Part shown: piece by piece, positions 8,375 through 16,124 of the stretch
How positions within the stretch are numbered: position 1 is the stretch's first letter
Layout of the letters: the number at the start of each line of letters is the position of its first letter
NCBI GenBank assembly: GCA_009993605.1
Contig: JAACTB010000010.1
Span: 116,091 to 180,090 of the forward strand
Reading direction: 5' to 3'
DNA: 64,000 nt
Source of the DNA: Erythrobacter sp.
GTDB lineage: Bacteria; Pseudomonadota; Alphaproteobacteria; Sphingomonadales; Sphingomonadaceae
Translations under genes and position numbers: made by a program
Notes under the pieces: generated by a model
Told to the model about the DNA's origin: nothing
The model's database searches: none
Seen by the model: only the letters and a program-made list of their open reading frames with translations

Positions 8375-9001
8375 ATGCCGCTCCCCGCGATCGCCTGCCT
8401 GTTTCTCGCCGCGCCCGTCGCCCTCGCCGCCCAGCAGTCCGAACCGATCGCGCCGCCCACGCAAGCGAGCCCTCCGGATCGGATCGATCTTCTCGCCCAA
8501 AGCCGGGAGATCGCCAGCGAGAATGCGGAAGGCGAGCTCGAAAATTGCAGCGAGACCGACGAGGCGACGCTGATTTCGGGCGAGATCGTCGTCTGCCGCC
8601 GGTCGCGGGACGATACCGCTGCCTACGGTTTCGACAAAAAGGCCTGGGAAGAGCGCTATGCCGCCGAAACGCGCGGGGCCGATCCGGTCGATGTCGCCGG
8701 GCCGGGGATCTTTCGCGGAGCGCCGACCGTGGGGAGCCTGTGCATTCCGGGCTTGCAGAAATGTCCGCCGCCGCCCGCGATCGTGGTCGATTTCGCCGCC
8801 CTTCCCGATGCGCCGCCGGGATCGGATGCGGACCGGATCGCGCGCGGCCTGCCTCCCCTGGGACGCGATGGGCCACGCCTTCCGCCGCCATCTTCACAGG
8901 CCGCCGAAACGCTCGACCTGCCGCCCCCGCCGGATTTCGCCGACGATGGGGAGGCCGCTCTCAGTCCCGCAGGATCGGAAGCACCAGCGGCGCCGCGGTA
9001 A
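8375..9001 (+). CDS. Hypothetical secreted protein, proline-rich C-terminus
   Basis: A 208-residue protein of unknown function. The start at 8375 gives MPLPAIACLFLAAPVALAAQ, a good Sec signal peptide with an Ala-x-Ala cleavage site, so it is probably periplasmic. The mature part has a charged segment with a conserved-looking GEIVVCRRS motif and a FDKKAWEERY stretch, two further cysteines in GSLCIPGLQKCPPPP, and a proline-rich tail. I recognise it only as the kind of short secreted protein common in sphingomonads. Its last 41 bases overlap the 3' end of hom on the opposite strand. Confidence 0.7.
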   Translation: MPLPAIACLFLAAPVALAAQQSEPIAPPTQASPPDRIDLLAQSREIASENAEGELENCSETDEATLISGEIVVCRRSRDDTAAYGFDKKAWEERYAAETRGADPVDVAGPGIFRGAPTVGSLCIPGLQKCPPPPAIVVDFAALPDAPPGSDADRIARGLPPLGRDGPRLPPPSSQAAETLDLPPPPDFADDGEAALSPAGSEAPAAPR

Positions 9002-10283
9002 GGCTGTCCGATCCTTCGAGCAGGTCGAGGGCCTTGGCGACGCAGCGCTCCTGGCCCTCATGAGTGACCATGGCCACCAGCACCTCGCCCCCGTCCTCGT
9101 CCCGCCCCTGCTGGATCAGGCTTTCGATCGAGACATTGGCGTCGCGCATCGCGGCGGTGATCTCTGCGAGGACGCCGGGCCGGTCGCGCACGGTGAAACG
9201 GATGTAGTCGCGCCCCACGCGGTGCCCGGGATCGGCCGGAGCCATCGTGGCGAGCTCCGCCACCGGAACCGAGAACGGCGCGCCGATATCGCCGCGCGCG
9301 ATGTCGATGAGGTCGGAGACGACCGCGCTCGCCGTAGGTCCGTCGCCCGCGCCCGCGCCCTGGAACAGCAAGCGGCCGGAGAAATTCCCTTCCGCGACGA
9401 CCGCATTGGTTGGCCCGTCGACATGGGCGAGCGGATGGTGCCGCGGGACGAGACAGGGCCTGACGCGCTGGAGCAGGCGCGGCGTCCCGTCCTCGGCCAG
9501 GTCGCAATCGGCGATCCCGACCAGGCGGATGACGAAGCCGAGCGTGCGGGCGCGCGCGATGTCGGCGGCGCGCACCTCGGTAATGCCCGTCACTGAGACC
9601 GCACCGAAATCGATGCGCGCGCCGAACCCGATCGCGGCCAAAATCGCGAGCTTGTGCGCCGCATCCACGCCCTCGATATCGAAGGCGGGATCGGCCTCGG
9701 CATAGCCCTTGGCCTGCGCTTCGGACAGCACGGCGCCGAAATCCGCGCCGCTCTTTTCCATATGCGTCAGGATGAAATTGCAAGTGCCGTTGAGAATGCC
9801 CGAGACGCGCTCGATCGCATTCGCCGCCGCCCCTTCGCGCAGGCCCTTCACGACCGGGATGCCGCCCGCGACCGCCGCTTCGAATTTGAGCGCGCCGCCG
9901 CCGATCGCCGCCGCCTCGGCCAGCGCCATCCCGTGATGGGCGACCATCGCCTTGTTGGCGGTGACGAGCGACTTGCCCGCATCGAGCGTGCGGCGCGCCA
10001 ACGCGAGCGCGGGTCCGTCCGATCCGCCGACCAGTTCGACCACCACGTCGACATCGGCGCGCTCGGCCAGCGTGGTCATGTCGTCGCACCAGGCATAGGG
10101 GGACAGGTTCACGCCGCGATCGCGATGGCGGTCCCGCGCGCTGACGGCGACGATCTCGAACGGCCTGCCCGCGCGCGCTTCGACGACGGCGCGGTTGGTT
10201 TCCAGCAGGCGCAGGACCCCCGCGCCCACCGTGCCCAATCCGGCCAGCGCGATGCGCAGCGGTTTCGCCTCTACGTCACGCAT
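8961..10283 (-). CDS. hom: Homoserine dehydrogenase
   Basis: The enzyme reduces aspartate semialdehyde to homoserine, on the way to threonine, methionine and isoleucine. The 440-residue product has an N-terminal NAD(P)-binding motif GLGTVGAGV near residue 15, the substrate domain with GILNGTCNFILTHME near 185, and a C-terminal ACT regulatory domain beginning FTVRDRPGVLAEIT near 360, which fits threonine feedback control. The start at 10283 (MRDVEAKPLRIALAG) is chosen over a frame reaching 10379. Its first 8 bases overlap the 3' end of the thioesterase gene, so translation is probably coupled. Confidence 0.96.
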   Translation of the reverse strand: MRDVEAKPLRIALAGLGTVGAGVLRLLETNRAVVEARAGRPFEIVAVSARDRHRDRGVNLSPYAWCDDMTTLAERADVDVVVELVGGSDGPALALARRTLDAGKSLVTANKAMVAHHGMALAEAAAIGGGALKFEAAVAGGIPVVKGLREGAAANAIERVSGILNGTCNFILTHMEKSGADFGAVLSEAQAKGYAEADPAFDIEGVDAAHKLAILAAIGFGARIDFGAVSVTGITEVRAADIARARTLGFVIRLVGIADCDLAEDGTPRLLQRVRPCLVPRHHPLAHVDGPTNAVVAEGNFSGRLLFQGAGAGDGPTASAVVSDLIDIARGDIGAPFSVPVAELATMAPADPGHRVGRDYIRFTVRDRPGVLAEITAAMRDANVSIESLIQQGRDEDGGEVLVAMVTHEGQERCVAKALDLLEGSDSLTAAPLVLPILRD

Positions 10284-10716
10284 CGACCGTCTCCTTCGCG
10301 GATTCGCCGAGGAAGGGCACGAAGGCCTGCCGCAGGCTATCGGGAATGCGCCGCGCCTCCCCGCTGTCGAGATCGACATGGACTTGGACGAGCGCGATTA
10401 CGGCGCGCAGATCGTCCGCGCCCTTTTCTTCGGACGTGCCGTGCAGTTCGATCCGCATCGCCATGCTCGAATTGCCGATCCTCTCGACCTGCAATCGGCC
10501 TTCGACCAGTTCTTCGAGCCGAATCGGGCGCAGATAATCGACCCCGGCCTTGCGGACGTGGAATTCGATGTCCGGCATGCCTTCGGCCCGGCGGGCGCGG
10601 AAGAATTCCGACACGACGACATCGGCATATTCGAGATAGCGCGAATTGAAGACGACCGCCTGGGGATCGACCTCGGCATAGCGCACGCGGAAACGGTGGG
10701 AAAACGGTTGGGCCAT
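10276..10716 (-). CDS. Acyl-CoA thioesterase, 4-hydroxybenzoyl-CoA thioesterase/YbgC family
   Basis: This 146-residue single hotdog-fold protein hydrolyses acyl-CoA thioesters. The motif RVRYAEVDPQAVVFNSRYLEY near residues 9-28 contains the catalytic aspartate of the YbgC/4HBT family, and the LEELVEGRLQVERIG strand follows. The substrate cannot be predicted. It precedes hom with an 8-base overlap, which suggests co-transcription rather than a shared pathway. Confidence 0.88.
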   Translation of the reverse strand: MAQPFSHRFRVRYAEVDPQAVVFNSRYLEYADVVVSEFFRARRAEGMPDIEFHVRKAGVDYLRPIRLEELVEGRLQVERIGNSSMAMRIELHGTSEEKGADDLRAVIALVQVHVDLDSGEARRIPDSLRQAFVPFLGESAKETVDA

Positions 10717-10774
10717 GGCGCGCCGCCTAGCCGAGCGCGCGGCGCCATGGGAACCAGTTTGTCTTGCCCCGGCC

Positions 10775-11680
10775 CTAGCTCCGGTTCGAATCGCGCCGCC
10801 GCTCGCACGGGCCGAGGCGGCTGATCACCCACGCGTAATCCTCCGTTGCGCGCGCCCGGCTCTGAGCATCGCGCGACAGATTGGCGTCGGCGGGCAAAGC
10901 GCGCGGCAGGGCGCAGGCGAGGCGATACCATTCCAGCGTCCCCGCACGCGGGGGGCGCGCGGCCTGGTCGACGATCTCGGTCCAGGACACGCCCCAGCGC
11001 GGCTCCATCCCCGGACGGCGCACGACCGTTATCGAAACCGGCCCGTCATTCTCGGTGTCGAGGAACAGCTGCGTTTCCGATTCGCCCACGAGCGTCCCGG
11101 CAATCGAGAGCGCGTCCCGCACCCCCGTCACCTGCGGCGGGCGATCTGCCGTCGCGAGCTGTTCGAGCACGGGACGCAGGCGCGATTCGAGATCGGGCGT
11201 CCACGCCAGCTGGGCGCGGGGATCGACAAGTTGCAATTCGTTGGGCCGCCCCGGCACGGGCCGGGCGAACAGGAGGACGTCCTGTTTCTTGAACTTGGGC
11301 ACCTTGCCCTTCGCATCGAGCGGAACGTCCACGAGATAACGCAGCGATTCGCCTACCGGGACATTGCCCGCCAAGAGGGCCTGGGTCTGCGCCTCGACAT
11401 AAAGGCGCGCGAAGCCCGGCGCGAGGTTCGGCGCGCGCTCCGGCTTCAGCACCGCCTGATCCTTGACGCGCGCCTTCAGGACAAGCGGCGTACCCTCGGC
11501 CAGATCCACAAGGTCGGCATAGGTCGGTCCGCTCGCTACAGCCGTATCGGCTGCGACCGTGCGTTGCTGGGCCGTCGCGGGCTGAGCCATCGCAGGCTGG
11601 GCCGATACGGCCACGGCTCCAAGCATCGCACAAGAACTGGCGAGCATCGCGTGGCGAAAGGCGCTGGGAAGAAAAGTCAT
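10775..11680 (-). CDS. Hypothetical secreted protein
   Basis: A 301-residue protein with an N-terminal signal peptide (MTFLPSAFRHAMLASSCAMLGAVAV, cleavage likely after AMA or SAQ). The mature part begins with a low-complexity Ala/Gln stretch and continues with a globular region containing YADLVDLAEGTPLVLKARVKDQ near residue 54 and a conserved-looking DVLLFARPVPGRPNELQLV near 133. Two cysteines near the C-terminus could form a disulfide. No domain is recognised and the function is unknown. It lies upstream of the thioesterase on the same strand (58-base gap) and diverges from the TonB cluster. Confidence 0.7.
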   Translation of the reverse strand: MTFLPSAFRHAMLASSCAMLGAVAVSAQPAMAQPATAQQRTVAADTAVASGPTYADLVDLAEGTPLVLKARVKDQAVLKPERAPNLAPGFARLYVEAQTQALLAGNVPVGESLRYLVDVPLDAKGKVPKFKKQDVLLFARPVPGRPNELQLVDPRAQLAWTPDLESRLRPVLEQLATADRPPQVTGVRDALSIAGTLVGESETQLFLDTENDGPVSITVVRRPGMEPRWGVSWTEIVDQAARPPRAGTLEWYRLACALPRALPADANLSRDAQSRARATEDYAWVISRLGPCERRRDSNRS

Positions 11681-12055
11681 GCGTGTTCCAATGCTTGGGC
11701 GGTGAATACGGCCATGAACGGCGCGGCGCCTAACCCATGCAGGCGCCCTCTCAATTCGCAGAACAATAGCCTCGCAGACAAGGCGTTTCGCGGTGAATTG
11801 GGCGTTAACGGATAAAGCATTTGCGACCTACGGCCACCATGGCTACAGGAACCGGCGGTCCGGGGAGAAAGTTAGAAAATTGCCCCGGCGGGTCCGCAGC
11901 GGACCTTTTCGGAAACCTCATGCGATAATCGTCGTTTTGGGGTTTACAGGGAAGGATGTCGGCGGAAAACCATACGACCGTTCGGGTGGCGCTTGGCGTC
12001 CCGAATGAATGGCCGCCGGGTTCGCCCGGTACGGACGATGGAGTGATGCGACCGA
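11681..12055. other. 375-base divergent intergenic region before tonB
   Basis: This spacer separates the minus-strand secreted protein from the plus-strand tonB cluster and must hold promoters for both. Short open frames are present but lack ribosome sites and codon bias. A GGAG at 12040-12043 serves the tonB start. I see no clear Fur-type box or terminator by eye. Confidence 0.5.
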
Positions 12056-12754
12056 ATGGCTTATGCTGACCAACAGATGAGCGGCAATCGCGTAATCGCG
12101 ATTATTATCGTTGCCCTCATCCACATTGCCCTAGGCTACGCGCTCGTCACCGGCCTCGCCTATGAGGCTGCTACCAAGGTGCTCGAACGCGTAACCACGA
12201 TCGATGTGGAAGAGCCCCCGCCCCCGCCTGAGCCGGAGGAGGAGCCCCCGCCCCCCGAGCCGCAGCCGGATACCGCGCCGCCGCCGCCAGTGGCTCCGCC
12301 GCCGCCGGTCAACGTGTCGACCCGTCCGCCGGACATCCGCACGCAGACGACGATCCCGCCGCCCGCACCGCCGGCGATCCGGATTCCGCCGCCCGCGCCG
12401 ATCGCGCCGCCGGCTCCGCCGCCCGCGCCTCCGCCGCCACCTCCCCCGCCTTCGCAGGCGCGCGGTGTGTCGCCGCAGAACGCCAGCCGCTGGGCAGCCC
12501 AGATCCAGGGGGACTATCCCTCGGCCGCCCTGCGGCGTGACGAAGCGGGGACCGTGACCATGCGGATCACCGTCGGCGCCAACGGCCGGGTCGAATCGTG
12601 CTCGGTGACGGGAAGCTCGGGTTCGAGCTCGCTGGACGATGCCGCATGCCGCGGGATGCAGCGTTACGCACGGTACAATCCCGCCTTGAACGCCGCGGGG
12701 AATGCGATTTCCGCGACGACCACACAATCCATTCGCTACGTCCTGCCCGATTGA
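12056..12754 (+). CDS. tonB: Energy transducer TonB
   Basis: TonB carries proton-motive energy from the ExbB/ExbD motor to outer-membrane receptors. The 232-residue protein has one N-terminal membrane helix (IAIIIVALIHIALGYALVTG, residues 14-33), a long Pro/Glu then Pro/Ala-rich periplasmic spacer (about 45-135) and a C-terminal TonB domain (about 145-232) with YPSAALRRDEAGTVTMRITV. Histidine in the membrane helix matches the functional His of TonB. A second ATG at 12077 (MSGNR) is possible. It is the first gene of tonB-exbB-exbD-exbD, with a 46-base gap to exbB. Confidence 0.93.
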   Translation: MAYADQQMSGNRVIAIIIVALIHIALGYALVTGLAYEAATKVLERVTTIDVEEPPPPPEPEEEPPPPEPQPDTAPPPPVAPPPPVNVSTRPPDIRTQTTIPPPAPPAIRIPPPAPIAPPAPPPAPPPPPPPPSQARGVSPQNASRWAAQIQGDYPSAALRRDEAGTVTMRITVGANGRVESCSVTGSSGSSSLDDAACRGMQRYARYNPALNAAGNAISATTTQSIRYVLPD

Positions 12755-12800
12755 TGCAGCGTCGCTACAGCAATAACGATTTTCAAGAGGATAACTCGCT

Positions 12801-13613
12801 ATGATTACTAACCTTCTTGCCGTTGCGGGCGAAGCTGCCCCCCAGAACCAGTTCGGTTTCTTGGAAGCCATGGAACAGGGCGGCATCATCGCCTGGTCGA
12901 TCTTCGCCGTGCTCGTCATCATGTCGGTCGGCTCGTTCTACATCCTGTTCACCAAGCTGTTCGAACAGCGCAAGATCATGAGCCAGTACGACAATGTGCG
13001 CTCGCAGTTCTGGCGCGCCAACACGCTCGACGAAGGCGCCAAGAAGCTCGATTCGAACAGCGCATGGCGCCAGCTGGTCGACGATGCCGTGAAGGCTCGC
13101 GAAACCCACACCAAGATGGGCGACAACCTCGAAGCGCATGACTGGCTGCACGGCTCGCTCGCGCGTTCGGAAGCTTCGATCAATGCGCGCCTCGCAGGCG
13201 GCCTGCCCTTCCTCGCCACCGTCGGCGCGACCGCGCCGTTCGTCGGTCTGCTGGGTACGGTTATCGGTATCTACCGCGCGCTCATCAATATCGGCCTCGC
13301 CGGTTCGGCCTCGATCGACAAGGTCGCCGGCCCCGTCGGTGAAGCGCTCATCATGACCGCCATCGGCCTGCTGGTCGCGGTTCCCGCCGTGCTTGCCTAC
13401 AACTGGCTCCAGAGCCGCAACAAGCGCATCGCCGAGCGTCTGTCGGGCTTCTCGACCGATCTTTTGGCCAACATCAGCTCGAACGGCGCGGTCCGTCCGG
13501 CCGTGATGACCGCCACCTCGACGCAGGCTGCGGCGAAGTCGGCCACGACGGCGACGGCTTCCAAGCCCGCGACGACCGGCACGACCACCACGACCACGAC
13601 CACCCGGAAGTAA
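12801..13613 (+). CDS. exbB: ExbB/TolQ/MotA-family proton channel protein
   Basis: ExbB forms the pentameric inner-membrane channel that uses proton flow to drive TonB. The 270-residue protein has a first membrane helix near residues 32-53 and a helix pair around GLPFLATVGATAPFVGLLGTVIGIY (about 134-158) and GEALIMTAIGLLVAVPAVLAYNWL (about 181-204), the MotA/TolQ/ExbB signature. The C-terminus is an unusual Ala/Lys/Thr tail ending in a run of threonines encoded by a near-perfect ACC/ACG repeat (13574-13607). A good AGAGGA ribosome site precedes the ATG. It lies between tonB and the first exbD. Confidence 0.94.
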   Translation: MITNLLAVAGEAAPQNQFGFLEAMEQGGIIAWSIFAVLVIMSVGSFYILFTKLFEQRKIMSQYDNVRSQFWRANTLDEGAKKLDSNSAWRQLVDDAVKARETHTKMGDNLEAHDWLHGSLARSEASINARLAGGLPFLATVGATAPFVGLLGTVIGIYRALINIGLAGSASIDKVAGPVGEALIMTAIGLLVAVPAVLAYNWLQSRNKRIAERLSGFSTDLLANISSNGAVRPAVMTATSTQAAAKSATTATASKPATTGTTTTTTTTRK

Positions 13614-13622
13614 TCCGGTCTG

Positions 13623-13678
13623 ACGGGCCGGTGCGTATCGCCAGGATCGCATCGGCCCGTTCCGGTCCTAGGGCCGGA
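13623..13678 (+). promoter_or_regulatory. Two adjacent hairpins in the exbB-exbD spacer
   Basis: Bases 13623-13630 pair with 13653-13660, and 13661-13668 pair imperfectly with 13671-13678. The pair is followed by CCCTTTTGGGG. The 118-base gap is long for this cluster, and the structure could stabilise the exbB end of the message or partly terminate it. That would fit the known excess of ExbB over ExbD, but this is inference. Confidence 0.4.
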
Positions 13679-13731
13679 CCCTTTTGGGGTTCTCCTGAAC
13701 CCATGAAACAACGCAACGGATAGGATAAACC

Positions 13732-14262
13732 ATGGCGGTTGCAGTAGGCGGCGGTGTCGAGACCCCGATGTCGGACATCAACACCACCCCCCTCGTGGAC
13801 GTGATGCTGGTGCTTCTGATCATCTTCCTGATCGCGGTTCCGGTCGCGATCCAGACGATCGAGAAGCTTCGCCTTCCGATCTTCGAATCGGTCGAATCCG
13901 AGGACAAGGTCGAGAACCTGCTTCTCACGGTGAGCACGACCGATGCGGCCGGCCTCAGCGCCGGTGAGCCCGGCTATGCCGGTGCTTCGCGCGACGGGCA
14001 GTGCCGCGTCTATTTCAACAACATCACCCCCGTGACCTCGCAGGAACTGTACGACCAGGCGTTCGAACGCCTCGACGCCATCGTCCAGCGCGCCGGCGGT
14101 GCGGAACAGATCCGCCAGGACCCGGACCTCATCCCGCAGGTGCACATCCGCGGTGACGTGAACGCGCCGTGGTCCTGTGTCGCAGGCGCGATCTACAACG
14201 TGCAGGCGGCGGGCTATCCCACGGTCGGCTTCATCTCGAACCCGGTCGACCCGAACGGCTGA
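13732..14262 (+). CDS. exbD: ExbD/TolR family biopolymer transport protein (first copy)
   Basis: ExbD is the peptidoglycan-binding rotor partner inside the ExbB ring. This 176-residue copy has the signature SDINTTPLVDVMLVLLIIFLI near residues 17-37, with the essential membrane aspartate (VD), followed by a periplasmic domain that is longer than in the two downstream copies and holds two cysteines (GQCRVYF and APWSCVAG). The extended periplasmic insert suggests a specialised role. An AGGATAA ribosome site precedes the ATG. It is 54 bases upstream of the second copy. Confidence 0.92.
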   Translation: MAVAVGGGVETPMSDINTTPLVDVMLVLLIIFLIAVPVAIQTIEKLRLPIFESVESEDKVENLLLTVSTTDAAGLSAGEPGYAGASRDGQCRVYFNNITPVTSQELYDQAFERLDAIVQRAGGAEQIRQDPDLIPQVHIRGDVNAPWSCVAGAIYNVQAAGYPTVGFISNPVDPNG

Positions 14263-14316
14263 TTTATCCGTCCGACCCAGGTTTCGCGTTTCAAAGAGTT
14301 TCAGGAGTAACCCATC

Positions 14317-14763
14317 ATGGCAATGTCAGGCGGTAAGGACGATGGCGCCCCGATGATCGAGATGAACATGACGCCGTTGATCGACGTCCTGCTCGTGCTC
14401 CTCATCATGTTCATCATCACCATTCCGGTCGCCACCCACGCGGTGAATATCGATCTACCCCAGCCCAATCCGAACCCTCCGCCCGAGGATCAGATCGACC
14501 CGATCAAGAACAAGATCGTGCTCACGCAGACCGACGAGATCCTGTGGAACGGCGACACGCTCAGCGAGGCGGAACTCATTCGCAATCTCAACCTCACGCG
14601 CGAGATCGTGCCCGAGCCCGAGCTTCAGTTCGAGCCCGAAGCCCTCGCGAGTTACGAATTGTCGGCCCGCGTTTTGAACGTCATCAAGGCGAGCGGCGTG
14701 ACCAAGTTCGGCTTCGTCGGCAACGAGCGCTACCGCACCTTCGGAAGCGTCGGCGCCCAGTAA
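14317..14763 (+). CDS. exbD: ExbD/TolR family biopolymer transport protein (second copy)
   Basis: This 148-residue ExbD has the membrane segment MNMTPLIDVLLVLLIMFIIT near residue 18 with the conserved aspartate, and the periplasmic end KASGVTKFGFVGNERYR, which is identical to the third copy. It therefore arose with that copy by duplication. A strong CAGGAG ribosome site precedes the ATG at 14317. It closes the first transcript, since a clear Rho-independent terminator follows 28 bases after the stop. Confidence 0.93.
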   Translation: MAMSGGKDDGAPMIEMNMTPLIDVLLVLLIMFIITIPVATHAVNIDLPQPNPNPPPEDQIDPIKNKIVLTQTDEILWNGDTLSEAELIRNLNLTREIVPEPELQFEPEALASYELSARVLNVIKASGVTKFGFVGNERYRTFGSVGAQ

Positions 14764-14790
14764 GCGATCAAGCTTCGCAAGAACTCACGG

Positions 14791-14820
14791 AAAAGGCGGC
14801 CTCGGCCGCCTTTTTTGTTG
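14791..14820 (+). terminator. Rho-independent terminator after tonB-exbB-exbD-exbD
   Basis: AAAAGGCGGCC (14791-14801) pairs with GGCCGCCTTTT (14804-14814) across a two-base TC centre and runs into TTTTTTGTTG. This is a textbook intrinsic terminator and separates the first four genes from the third exbD. Confidence 0.92.
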
Positions 14821-15123
14821 CTCGTCATCCGGTCCGGTCCGCTCGTTCCTCCATGACCCGTTCGGCTATCTTCGATGAGTCGGGAAGGCTCGTACACGAG
14901 CTAGGGGCCGCCTCGTTTCTCTGTTCGCCCCACCGAGGGGGAAGCCCGGCCCCACGCTCGCTCCCGCCAGTCAACTCGGCCTCTAGCTCTGAAATCGATC
15001 GCGCAAGTTTTCGACCCCGTGGCGTAAAGCTCTAGCTTCGGCCCAGTGCCACCCCCACCCCAAAAAGTTTGCACCCAATATGACGTTATGATATCTCATA
15101 ATGACAAACAGGGGAGACCAAGC
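14821..15123. other. Spacer between terminator and third exbD
   Basis: About 300 bases with no convincing gene. The left part is GC-rich and unremarkable. The right end (15056-15110) becomes AT-rich and carries a candidate promoter (TTGCAC at 15069-15074, TATCTC at 15092-15097, 17-base spacing) overlapped by an inverted repeat. Confidence 0.55.
15081..15106. promoter_or_regulatory. 26-bp imperfect inverted repeat (operator-like) before third exbD
   Basis: TGACGTTATGA (15081-15091) and TCATAATGACA (15096-15106) are inverted repeats matching at 9 of 11 positions around a TATC centre. The element overlaps the -10 side of a candidate promoter and ends 4 bases before the GGGGAG ribosome site of the third exbD. 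It has the shape of a dimeric repressor site; a metal-responsive Fur/Zur-type regulator is one possibility, but the regulator cannot be named from sequence alone. Confidence 0.55.
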
Positions 15124-15549
15124 ATGGCCGTGACGCTTTCCGCTTCCGACGCCCAGCCGATGGGCGAGATGAACACGACGCCCTTGATCGATGTTCTGCT
15201 CGTGCTGCTCATCATGTTCATTATGGTGATCCCCGCCGCGACCCATTCGGTCGATCTCGACCTCCCCACCGCCTGCGAGACGTGTCCGCTCCCGGACCTG
15301 GAGCCGACGCGGAACAAGATCGTCATCGACGGCGGCGATCAGCTCTACTGGAACGGTGAAGCGGTCGACCAGCGTCAGCTCACGACGCTGCTGAGCCTGT
15401 CACGCGATCTCCCGGTAGAGCCCGAGCTCCAGTTCGAACCGGCGGCGGATGCCAGTTACGCGGCATCCTCCCGCACGCTCGCGACGATCAAGGCGAGCGG
15501 CGTCACCAAGTTCGGCTTCGTCGGGAACGAACGCTATCGCAAGTTCTGA
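15124..15549 (+). CDS. exbD: ExbD/TolR family biopolymer transport protein (third copy)
   Basis: This 141-residue ExbD has MGEMNTTPLIDVLLVLLIMF near residue 13, with the membrane aspartate, then the periplasmic domain. Its C-terminal region KASGVTKFGFVGNERYR is identical to the second copy. Two cysteines (ACETC) follow the membrane helix, a feature the second copy lacks. The start at 15124 is set by GGGGAG at 15111-15116; a frame extending to 15046 runs through the operator-like repeat and is unlikely. Its own promoter and operator imply separate regulation from the four-gene cluster upstream. Confidence 0.92.
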   Translation: MAVTLSASDAQPMGEMNTTPLIDVLLVLLIMFIMVIPAATHSVDLDLPTACETCPLPDLEPTRNKIVIDGGDQLYWNGEAVDQRQLTTLLSLSRDLPVEPELQFEPAADASYAASSRTLATIKASGVTKFGFVGNERYRKF

Positions 15550-16075
15550 CGGATCGGCCATCCGCCAGCGGCGCCACCGGTTCGCCCGACCGAATTTCGA
15601 TCACGGCGAACCGATCCGCCGCCTCGGCCTGGCACCGTTGGCATCGGTATGGCTGATTGCCGCGACCCTACTGATGGGGGTGTATGTCAATCCGGCCCAT
15701 GCCGTGCTAATCGATCTGCCTTTCCCTTCGGCTGATCGCCTTTCCGGCGAAAACGCGGGCACGCCGCTTGATGTCGATGTCCTCTCCATCGACGCCATCG
15801 GCACCATCGTCTGGAACGGGCAGCTGACGAGCCTCGCAGGCCTTCGCGAGAAGCTGGAGCGCAAGCGGCAACAATCGGGCCCTTCCGGCCTCCGCTTCGC
15901 CCCCGACCGCGACGCTCCCTACGAAACGGTCTTGCGCGCTCTTGCGATGGTCAAGGATACCGGAAACGCCGAAGCGGGCTTCTGCTTCGAAGGGATCGAG
16001 GCCCATCGCCGTTTCGGGAAAGCGGGCGACCCGGAGCCTCCGACAAGCGAAATCGAAACGGCTTGCGATCCGTGA
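15449..16075 (+). CDS. ExbD-like protein lacking the membrane aspartate; start uncertain
   Basis: The frame downstream of the third exbD aligns with ExbD without gaps through the membrane helix: APLASVWLIAATLLMGVYV sits where exbD3 has TPLIDVLLVLLIMFIMVIP. The protonatable aspartate is replaced by serine. The periplasmic part keeps the pattern (VWNGQL near the middle, then a helix with LRALAMVKDTG and a final EAHRRF). No ATG, GTG or TTG is available between the exbD3 stop and the membrane helix. The only canonical start, ATG 15449, lies 100 bases inside exbD3. It may be an inactive accessory ExbD, or a paralogue that has lost its start and is decaying. Confidence 0.55.
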   Translation: MPVTRHPPARSRRSRRAASPSSASSGTNAIASSDGSAIRQRRHRFARPNFDHGEPIRRLGLAPLASVWLIAATLLMGVYVNPAHAVLIDLPFPSADRLSGENAGTPLDVDVLSIDAIGTIVWNGQLTSLAGLREKLERKRQQSGPSGLRFAPDRDAPYETVLRALAMVKDTGNAEAGFCFEGIEAHRRFGKAGDPEPPTSEIETACDP

Positions 16076-16124
16076 AACGATGCACGCTTCGACTGGATGC
16101 CCTTCATGCCGCGCGAATGGACGG

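Noticed and set aside
11793-12008. Possible 71-residue gene before tonB
   Set aside because: No ribosome site, codon use unlike neighbours, no motif; more likely promoter region.
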